NCBI GenBank assembly: GCA_002633025.1
Contig: NMRB01000030.1
Location: 392,137 to 456,136, forward strand
Reading direction: 5' to 3'
Length of the DNA stretch: 64,000 nt
Source of the DNA: Notospermus geniculatus
Taxonomy: Eukaryota; Nemertea; Pilidiophora; Heteronemertea; Lineidae
This document shows positions 58,101 through 64,000 of the stretch, one piece after another. The notes beneath the pieces are model-generated. The model did no database searches. It was not told the origin of the DNA and was given only the letters and a program-made list of their open reading frames with translations. How positions within the stretch are numbered: position 1 is the stretch's first letter; every line of letters begins with the position of its first letter. The translations under genes and the position numbers were made by a program.

Positions 58101-60186
58101 TACACCATTCTTTCAAAATGTAACATTGGTGAGCTTTTTTTACAATAGCCTACACTTACATATTGGCCTGGGTCCTGTTTCTTGCCAGCTGGAATGACAA
58201 TGAAAATTGATTTAATGGTATATGTTATTACCGACTCCTTCATGAACTATAAGGCAGCAAATACGGTTCTAACCTCTTTTAAATTAAACTCTAAAATGTG
58301 TCCCAAAGAATGAATCGTCTGCATGATTTGCACTCATTAGCATTATTTTGACTTACAAACTTGATATCAGTTGGCATCAAATCAATTGCTTGATCAAATA
58401 TGTCTAGGCTGTATAGACATTGTTAGAGCATTCATGGTTTGGTAGCGGTTTAATGTTCGTGAGGAATGTGTAACATTTGCTAAGTCAATCATAACATTAA
58501 CAAATATTGTGGCCATGGTATTTTTCAAAGATACACCTTGATACTATACAAAAGAATGCTGGTGATATTCAGGTCTCCTCTCCATTGCTTTGATTGTCTT
58601 GTGTGTGATGGGGATGGTACAAAAGTGTACATATGATTTGCACCAAAAAATATGGCATGAAGATTGTCTCTGAAGTCAAACCAAAAGAACATCTGAACCA
58701 AACCAATATGAAGTGTGATTAGTGTGCAAAATGTGTGTTAAATTATGAATGACCAATAAATTTTGTATTGTATCAAACATACTGCATTACTTGTGGCACT
58801 GATACCTATAGAAATAGTACCAACTAGAGCATGAATCTTTCAATCCTTTCACACCAACAGAAATGTTCGACATCCAATTCACTTGGGCAGTAGGCCTAAT
58901 CATTTTCAAGGTTTACACTCTTATGTGCAACGCTATTATGAAAAGTCATCTTTTTCCTCATTCATTATAACCATGGCGGTATTAATAATACATCCATGAT
59001 ATAGCGTCATATAATGTCTTTAAAGGCATTTTTCATTAAGAATTGGACACAAAGAGACTGTATCCTTTAGTGGAGGCATTTAGTAGGGTAGGACTAATAG
59101 CTCGAATGTCTTTATGACTATTGCCTTTATGGATAAATCCACTCATCTGAGTTCAGAACTGAGTTCTAGAGGAGTGGATTTATCCATAAAGACAATAGTC
59201 ATAAAGACATTCGAGCCACAAAGAGACTGAAAATTAAATTGGCACACATCTTGATGAATTTAATAACATTATTAATTTCTGTAATATTTATGTCAAGAAC
59301 ATTTTCATCACATAAATCCTTAATAGTTTAAATGATGGGTGAACCTATTCTGAGGAATACCTCACTCAATCTTTTATTCAAGAATGTATTATACCAAGCC
59401 ACTAAATATACCAAAGTTGCCCCTCAGCAAAATCTATATTGGATTGTTTAATTTGTTGTTTGGTGTTATTGTGACTACAGCCTGCAGACATTTTAGTTCA
59501 AACAGGAATAAAAACATTCATAAATCATAAGGCCTGTCATGCCATGCTTGTATTGAGATACAACATGTTTTTTTCATGATCCCTCTGCTATTACTGTTTG
59601 AAGGCCATCTTAGAAAAACAAGAACACCACCATATCATTTGCCACTATAGAAAAGTACCATTTTCACTCTTTCTAATGACTACAAAAACCTTAGAATGGA
59701 AACCTTAGAAATGGGAATAATGGATCAATGTTTGCGTCAGGCCAATTATAGTTAATCGACATTTGGACATGGGACAATAGGATATCATGGCTGCTGATTA
59801 CAGCGATACCATTAAATTCATTGATTTTCTTGGATCAGCACTAAGAGGAGGTAGACTGATATAAAACCATTAAAAGAGATCTCATAGTGTGACATATACT
59901 AAATGAACAAGCTTACACATGCTATGTCTTCTAGGCTCTACTTACCTGCCCTTGATTGCTGCGGCGTGCCCTGTGAGGTGCCAGCCTGGGCGCCCTGCCG
60001 GGGCGTACTTCCAGTTGGTTGTTGATCCATAGCGACCTCCTTAAAGCCCTGCTGACCCCGCGAAGGGGTCGAGCTAGAGGCTCGCTGATTCTGTTTTGGT
60101 TGTCCCTGATTTCTTGGAGTTGAGTTTTGCTGTCTTGGTGTACTTGCTGTATTATTTGCCTTTGCACTAGAACTGCCGCTACCCAT
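49037..60186 (-). CDS. Kinesin-14 family C-terminal motor protein, complete (796 aa, 18 coding exons)
   Basis: An ATP-driven microtubule motor. The motor follows a coiled coil and is preceded by [11 protein letters not shown], the kinesin-14 neck/motor junction, so minus-end movement is expected from the family. Landmarks are P-loop GQTGSGKT (~546-553), switch I NSSSRSH, switch II DLAGSE and [10 protein letters not shown]. Residues 1-80 are Gln/Ser/Thr/Pro-rich and start MGSGSSSAK, a plausible N-myristoylation signal. Residues ~91-283 are aromatic-rich and fit no domain I can name. Residues ~284-464 are coiled coil. All 18 exons keep frame. The start ATG at 60186 has GCCGCT before it and G after it (good Kozak). 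The start is split from the next block by a 29-nt exon. The exact subfamily is uncertain. Confidence 0.93.
49287..49569 (-). CDS. Kinesin exon 17 (switch I and II)
   Basis: Donor gtaaag. It contains [39 protein letters not shown] and [19 protein letters not shown], the core nucleotide-sensing and microtubule-binding elements. Confidence 0.96.
49621..49740 (+). mobile_element. Old tRNA-derived SINE fragment in kinesin intron
   Basis: The head TGTCAGAATGGTGCAGTGAA matches the A-box end of the other SINEs. The B box is decayed (AGATTCAATCTCC). Confidence 0.55.
49783..49988 (-). CDS. Kinesin exon 16
   Basis: Acceptor tcttttttcag, donor gtatat, ends phase 2. It reads [20 protein letters not shown] and later [20 protein letters not shown] is a kinesin signature. 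Confidence 0.95.
50209..50269 (-). CDS. Kinesin exon 15
   Basis: A 61-nt exon, acceptor tattcgcag, donor gtaagg. Reads [20 protein letters not shown]. Confidence 0.92.
50460..50596 (-). CDS. Kinesin exon 14 (P-loop)
   Basis: Acceptor tgatttcag, donor gtaaga. Reads [20 protein letters not shown], then [20 protein letters not shown]. The Walker A loop is intact. Confidence 0.96.
50768..50941 (-). CDS. Kinesin exon 13 (motor start)
   Basis: Acceptor cttatttgcag, donor gttggt. Reads [20 protein letters not shown]. The usual Cys of GNIRVFCR is Ala, and the following RP is RHD. Confidence 0.94.
51332..51448 (-). CDS. Kinesin exon 12 (coiled coil before motor)
   Basis: 39 codons in phase 0, reading [20 protein letters not shown], then [19 protein letters not shown], heptad-like and leading straight into the neck. 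Confidence 0.9.
51622..51756 (-). CDS. Kinesin exon 11
   Basis: 45 codons in phase 0, reading [20 protein letters not shown] and later [14 protein letters not shown]. Helical stalk sequence. Confidence 0.9.
51970..52086 (-). CDS. Kinesin exon 10
   Basis: 39 codons in phase 0, reading [20 protein letters not shown], ending [12 protein letters not shown]. The duplicated RPKTP motif gives a flexible break in the stalk and two TP phosphosite-like positions. Confidence 0.9.
52170..52332 (-). mobile_element. tRNA-derived SINE in kinesin intron
   Basis: On the minus strand the head reads GTCAGAGTGGTGTAGTGGAA with the B box GGTTCGACTCC. The body ends in TTTTCTCCAGGGCTCTG, resembling the body of the 44790 SINE. 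Confidence 0.78.
52437..52508 (-). CDS. Kinesin exon 9
   Basis: 24 codons, acceptor atttcttgcag, donor gtaatt. Reads [20 protein letters not shown], coiled coil. Confidence 0.9.
52629..52729 (-). CDS. Kinesin exon 8
   Basis: Acceptor caattcag, donor gtgagt. Reads [20 protein letters not shown], then [14 protein letters not shown], start of the coiled coil. Confidence 0.9.
52857..52965 (-). CDS. Kinesin exon 7
   Basis: Acceptor acattttcag, donor gtatgt, ends phase 1. Reads [20 protein letters not shown], then [16 protein letters not shown]. The helical pattern [20 protein letters not shown] is loosely UBA-like; that is a guess. Confidence 0.9.
53095..53208 (-). CDS. Kinesin exon 6 (aromatic-rich block 2)
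   Basis: 38 codons in phase 0, acceptor attttgcag, donor gtgagt. Reads [20 protein letters not shown], then [18 protein letters not shown]. Confidence 0.9.
53295..53468 (-). CDS. Kinesin exon 5
   Basis: 58 codons in phase 0, acceptor ttcttttgcag, donor gtgagt. A Gly/Ser-rich spacer ([20 protein letters not shown]) leads to [19 protein letters not shown], the start of block 2. Confidence 0.9.
55154..55228 (-). CDS. Kinesin exon 4 (aromatic-rich block 1, second half)
   Basis: 25 codons in phase 0, acceptor cattcttcag, donor gtgaga. Reads [20 protein letters not shown], then VRGDQ. Confidence 0.9.
55790..55897 (-). CDS. Kinesin exon 3 (aromatic-rich block 1, first half)
   Basis: 36 codons in phase 0, acceptor gttaatttcag, donor gtgcgt. 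Reads [20 protein letters not shown], then [16 protein letters not shown]. Confidence 0.9.
58160..58188 (-). CDS. Kinesin exon 2 (29-nt microexon)
   Basis: Acceptor tgtcattccag, donor gtaagt. It turns the phase 1 end of exon 1 into the phase 0 start of exon 3 and adds [10 protein letters not shown]. Joining exon 1 directly to exon 3 would shift frame to an early stop, so this or another 3n+2 exon is required. Confidence 0.75.
59100..59216. mobile_element. Hairpin element flanked by a 13-bp direct repeat
   Basis: The 45-bp arms start GCTCGAATGTCTTTATGACT and are inverted at the right end almost perfectly. CACAAAGAGACTG occurs at 59048-59060 and 59218-59230, bracketing the element. Confidence 0.78.
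59946..60186 (-). CDS. Kinesin exon 1 (start, Gln/Pro-rich N-terminus)
   Basis: ATG at 60186-60184, donor gtaagt. Reads [15 protein letters not shown] with repeated STPRQ/TPRN motifs and ends in phase 1. A 5' UTR segment extends to an acceptor (tttttcttcag) at ~60254. Confidence 0.88.
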
Positions 60187-60253
60187 AGCGGCAATTAACA
60201 CATATGGGTTCTCTGATCACGTCTTCTATACCGTGATCTCCACATTTTTGCAA
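60187..60253 (-). other. Kinesin 5' UTR segment
   Basis: Lies between a minus-strand acceptor (tttttcttcag) and the ATG, implying at least one upstream untranslated exon. Confidence 0.5.
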
Positions 60254-61180
60254 CTGAAGAAAAACAAGAAGCATAAATTTATACAAAGTTACAGAGAAAT
60301 ATCTGATCTATAAAGTAGAGGTCAGTGTCGCAGCATAGATCTAGTGCCACTAAAGTCTCCCCACCAACAAACACTCACTGATCCTATACATTGTATACCT
60401 CTATATGGGTAGATTCCTTTATAGCTGTACTACATAGGCCTACACTGATGATAGGCTATAGGCCTAGCTTAGGCCTATACAGTGATAAACGGAACTGTCA
60501 AAATGAAATCACCACTTTGGCAGGCCCTATTCATGAATATCAAGCAAATAATGAAAAAATGATGATAAAGTGTGCAATAAACTCACCCTTCTTAAAACAA
60601 AGAATTAAATGACAAGGTTAAATAGCCAACTTTGTCCAGAGTGAAGCACCCTGTGTCAGAGTTTGTTTTCACTGGAAACCACTACTGACTAGTAGTGACA
60701 TCTGTTATTAGACAATATAAACTAACAAGTTTGATCTTCTCTTGGTCTGGGCCTAAACAACGACTAAGCCCTTGGACTAAGTCGGAAAGGGGCCAGTAAG
60801 GAATCGGGTTTGTCCTTGAGTTACAAGTCTATCATTGTAACAAATCTTATTATCCAGCTGTTTCCCTCCAAAGAACAATTATAGTAACCGGACTTAGGTT
60901 CAGGATGACTCAGATTCCTGTTACACTACCGGTACCTGGCATTTCATCGACCCTGGCATGGAAAATGGGCAAAAAATTCTCTAACTATTTCTCGTTGATT
61001 GGGAATAAGGAAGAGTAATGACACACCCTTAATATGGTATTACACCCATGCACGTTGTTTGAAACGCCCGCGCTCATTCCCCGCCAAAAGGTAGACTAAT
61101 CCTTTGTACCTTCACTGCAAAATCAACGTATACCGGAGCTTTTCGAGGGCAGGAGACCAGTCTACAGACCACGTGGGAAT

Positions 61181-61690
61181 CACGCTCCCCACAGCGATCT
61201 ACTCTCCAAGCGTGCGAATAGCAATATATTATTCAGACGAAAGAGGGCAGCAGCTGACGGTCCGTGTCGAATAGACTGATTCTTTACCCTCGTAACGCTC
61301 CTCTATAGGCCTACGAGCGGAGCGTTTCGAGGCAGGGGATCAGACTGGGCCTAGCAACTCTCCAACACAGCAATCAACTCTCCAAGGGTGACGATACTTT
61401 GCTGTATCTTTTAGTGTTACATCTAGGCGGTAGGTGGCAGCAGCTGACGGTCCCGTCGGGACCTAGTTTGGTTCCCGAACCCACCGCTAGGGTTTATGCG
61501 TAGCCCTCTAGGGGTTGGGAACCAAACTAGTCGGGACCACACTCCACGCAGCAATACAGTCTCCAAGCTTGCCAAATTACGAGTGTTGTAACAGGACGAT
61601 AGATGGCAGCAGCTCCCGGTCCCTGCCGAAGCCACTCTCCAACACACCAATCAACTCTCCAAGAGTGACGATTTTGGTGGCTGTAAGAAA
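61181..61690. repeat. Degenerate tandem repeat with CTCF-like cores
   Basis: Units of roughly 90-190 bp share ACTCTCCAAG (near 61200, 61378, 61558, 61650) and GGCAGCAGCT (61245, 61435, 61604). The latter lie in AGAGGGCAGCAG, AGGTGGCAGCAG and AGATGGCAGCAG, similar to the CTCF core. Confidence 0.6.
61455..61538. repeat. Inverted repeat (hairpin) inside the tandem repeat
   Basis: GTCGGGACCTAGTTTGGTTC at the left pairs with GAACCAAACTAGTCGGGAC-type sequence at 61511-61538, around a ~20-bp loop. Confidence 0.7.
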
Positions 61691-61745
61691 AGCAGACGCT
61701 TTTAGTTCCCAGCTTTACCTGCAGATGGCCACATCGCTCTATCAA

Positions 61746-61777
61746 GCGGAAGTTACGTAAAATAATCATGGCGGCCC
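61746..61777 (+). promoter_or_regulatory. Composite promoter motifs (ETS, bZIP, YY1-like)
   Basis: GCGGAAGT followed directly by TACGTAA, then ATCATGGCGGCCC. These match ETS, palindromic bZIP (TTACGTAA) and YY1 consensus motifs, a common housekeeping promoter combination. A transcription start near 61770 is inferred. Confidence 0.45.
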
Positions 61778-62496
61778 GATTTTCACTTTTTCGTGGTCTT
61801 GTCATTCCAAACAAACATTGAATTTACGATTAATATCTGAATCAAAGCACAGTTTTATCACCATTTATGAAAAATACAGAATTTCATCCGCAAATCCAAG
61901 CACAGAAGTTGTAAATCCAGGTGAGAGGAAACGCCACATGTTGATTGTTTCTATCCCTTTGTGTCCGCCCGCAGCGTGCGTGCTTCCTCCGTGCATCAGC
62001 TGTGCATGCATCTCGTGGCGGCGCAGTCACTGAGAGAGCGAGTGCAAGTAAACACTTCGGTATCTTTCATCATGTGCTTTTGTACATAGCCTACTGCCTC
62101 TACTGCACTGGCACTGTGACTGCGTGTATAGGCCTATGTGTAATTGATCTATTCATGTCAGTGCAGACCAGATTCATTCTGTCGATCCCGACCAGATTCA
62201 TTCTGCTGTTAACAATATAGCAAGGCAACAAAATAACAGTAGTCAAACACACCATTGCTGTCATTATTTTGAGTGCGAGGAGATGCCAAAAGACAAACAC
62301 AAAAGAGTGTTGGACACAAACTAGGGCCTTAAAAGGTCTGAACCCTGCATCTGGTTCTGCTGTGATTTGCAAAGTCATTCACAATTCATTGACATTGTGG
62401 ACAGGGGCAATGGTGGAATGTGTCATTCAATATTCATGACATGTATCATGAACTCACTGACTTGAATATGGAATGTAGAGTACAATTTCTTTTCAG

Positions 62497-63471
62497 GTTG
62501 CCATGGTCTGATGTAGCCAAATATTTCTCCATGGAGCCAGATAGACTCTCCGCCCTCTTGAAGGGCCAGCTGACTCAGCAAGACTACCTGTCATCTCAGA
62601 GTGAGATCTTGGCAAATCCTACCACTGTAGGAACAACCAAAGATGGGCTAGAGTTGGACATGAAGACAGAGGTGGAGCCTGGAACGTCAGCTGTGTCTGG
62701 AGATGGTGAGAGTGAGTTGGACCAAGATTCGGAGGAGGGGAGTGAGGAGAGTGGATCGGAAAGTGACGATGAAGATGATGAGGATGAGGATGATGATGAA
62801 GATGATGACAGTGGGAGTGAAAGTGATGAGGAAGATGAAGAAACGGAATCAGTTGCTGACGATGGTGTGAAGTCTGATGATGGTGTGAAGTCTGATGAAA
62901 AAACAACAAATGCCGAGGAGGAAACAAAGGCAGACATTAGTTCTGAGGTTGAAAATGGCAAAACAGAAGTCAAAATAGAAGAAAATGGGGAGGAAAATGC
63001 ACTCAGTGGTGATTTTGGTGCTGATGAGAAAGAGGTGACCCAGTCAAATGGTGACATTGCTGTAGATGAACAGATGGACTTTAAAGATGATGTAGATGTT
63101 AAAGATGAGGACAGTTTTCTTGGTGGTGAGATAGTGCCATCTGGGAAACCATTTGAAAATGACCCTGACTTACTGAGTGCAATTTCTGACCCTAAGTTCG
63201 AAGAAGAAGTTGCCAAGTCAAATATTAGCGACAGTGATTTGAAGACTTCTCTGCCAGATGATGCTGGTGGTTTAGCAGATGCTGAACAATCAAAAACCAA
63301 TGATGGCCGCAAAGGCAAAAAGAAAGAGAAGTCAACCAAACGAAAACGAAAGCGTGCTGCTGAGGGTGGTGAGAAGCCAGAGAAGAAGAAGAAAAGAAGG
63401 AAGAAAGAGGATGGTGAGGAGAAGAAGAAAAAGAAATCATCGAAGAAGAGGAACGAACGAAAAAATATTAG
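62497..63471 (+). CDS. RAD54L2: RAD54L2-like first visible coding exon
   Basis: Acceptor tttcttttcag, donor gtagga, ends phase 2. If 62531 is the start, two short out-of-frame ATGs precede it in the exon (at 62502 and 62513, each followed at once by a stop). An upstream coding exon cannot be excluded, because the frame is open back to the acceptor. Confidence 0.82.
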
Positions 63472-64000
63472 GTAGGATATCTAGTCTTACAGTTTTACTG
63501 TAGATGTGAAGGAGAGTTCAAAAGGGTTTTGACATTTCAGCAAAAAATCCCATGCTAATATATGTAGTATTATCCATGAATTGGTATCGCCTGTAATTTT
63601 CATCAGTAATAAGTGTTAATGAATTTAAGTGTCACAGCAGTAGCCAGGTTGTTCATTCACTGGCGAAACTCGTTGCCATGGTAACCAGCTTTGTAGTCAA
63701 TAAATTTTTAATAGGGCTGAAGATATGTGTGGAATTTAAATTCGGTTCAAGTTCTTGTTATTACCTGTGCCCTATTATTGCTATCGCTTGGCTAAGACAT
63801 GGTTGAACATTGATTCCTGCGAATGGTTAATTTTCTTGTTCATATATATATCAGCTTTGAGAGATTATTTACCAGTAGACTGATTGTTAAAGTATTGTTT
63901 TCACCCTCCAGGAAAATCCTTCTAGAAGGTGACCTTGACGAGCAGACAATCGCAGCCCAGCAGGAAGAGAAGGAGAGGAAGGAACGTCTGCAGGCGTTGC
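62497..64000 (+). CDS. RAD54L2: RAD54L2/ARIP4-like SNF2 chromatin remodeller, N-terminal part
   Basis: ARIP4 is a nuclear SNF2-family ATPase. Two coding exons are visible (62497-63471 and 63912 to the window end). The first in-frame ATG in exon 1 is at 62531 (MEPDRLSALLKGQLTQQDYL). A long acidic Asp/Glu/Ser region follows, including a duplicated DDGVKS, a sumoylation-type VKIE, then a Lys/Arg-rich nuclear localisation stretch. Across the splice junction the sequence reads KNIRKILLEGDLDEQTIAAQ, then QEEKERKERLQAL. This matches the RNIRK...AAQQEE...ERRKRL block upstream of the SNF2 domain in human RAD54L2. ATRX has a similar but weaker block and is the alternative. The ATPase domain lies beyond the window. 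Confidence 0.8.
63472..63911 (+). other. Intron of RAD54L2-like gene
   Basis: A 440-bp intron; nothing else seen. Confidence 0.7.
63912..64000 (+). CDS. RAD54L2: RAD54L2-like second visible coding exon, cut by window end
   Basis: Acceptor tcaccctccag. One base completes the Arg codon, then KILLEGDLDEQTIAAQQEEK and ERKERLQAL. The exon continues past the window. Confidence 0.88.

Larger units (their letters stand above)
53469..59945 (-). other. Long introns in the 5' half of the kinesin gene
   Basis: Introns 53469-55153, 55229-55789, 55898-58159 and 58189-59945 hold one hairpin element (59100-59216) and no other supported gene. Two tiny splice-bounded candidates (56603-56611 and near 57604) are not accepted as exons. 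Confidence 0.6.
60254..62496. other. Divergent promoter region between kinesin and RAD54L2-like genes
   Basis: Contains the upstream kinesin UTR/promoter, degenerate tandem repeats at 61181-61690, an inverted repeat at 61455-61538 and the RAD54L2-like promoter motifs at 61746-61777. A probable non-coding exon of the + gene ends at 61920 (CAG followed by gtgaga). Confidence 0.5.

Noticed and set aside
62596-63339. Minus-strand 247-codon Ser/Leu-rich frame
   Set aside because: Complement of the acidic low-complexity region of the RAD54L2-like exon; composition explains the lack of stops.
1-64000. CRISPR array, bacterial operon or riboswitch
   Set aside because: The window is intron-rich eukaryotic DNA; no regularly spaced repeats with unique spacers were seen.

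Overview
The window is animal nuclear DNA, about 60% A+T, intron-rich with short exons and crowded with small inverted-repeat transposons, tRNA-derived SINEs and a Helitron. The genes (an invertebrate-type L-type calcium channel, makorin, a kinesin-14 and a RAD54L2/ARIP4-like remodeller) point to an invertebrate, most likely marine (deuterostome or lophotrochozoan). I cannot name the phylum from sequence alone. Three isolated N positions (4492, 32511, 38374) look like contig joins.

Layout. (1) 28-27391, + strand: the last thirteen coding exons of a CaV1-type alpha-1 subunit. They run from the region before the IQ motif to the conserved distal C-terminus, which ends in a class I PDZ ligand (VTTL). 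One further exon (19919-20069) has its own stop and polyadenylation signal and would give a short isoform. (2) 27392-32375: 3' UTR and intergenic DNA, with a cluster of AGGTCA half-sites. (3) 32376-36578, - strand: a Helitron Rep/helicase reading frame whose similarity stops at an N. (4) 36560-37890: a complex of inverted and direct repeats loaded with perfect TGACGTCA palindromes and holding an ORF-like fragment. (5) 39983-43153, + strand: a makorin E3 ligase gene, complete except for exon 1. (6) 43154-49036: intergenic DNA with SINEs and hairpin elements. (7) 49037-60186, - strand: a complete 18-exon kinesin-14 gene (796 residues) with an unusual aromatic-rich N-terminal half and a possible N-myristoylation start. 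(8) 60254-62496: a divergent promoter region with degenerate tandem repeats. (9) 62497-64000, + strand: the first coding exons of a RAD54L2/ARIP4-like SNF2 protein.

The four cellular genes do not form one pathway. CACNA1D and RAD54L2 both lie in human 3p21, so their proximity here may be an old linkage. All exon joins reported were checked by reading phase and splice dinucleotides: the thirteen channel exons give 683 residues in frame, the six makorin exons 457, and the kinesin exons 796.

Across the non-coding DNA, three palindromic octamers of the form TA-N4-TA (TAGGCCTA, TACATGTA, TACCGGTA) occur far more often than base composition predicts. This is the most pervasive unexplained signal in the window.
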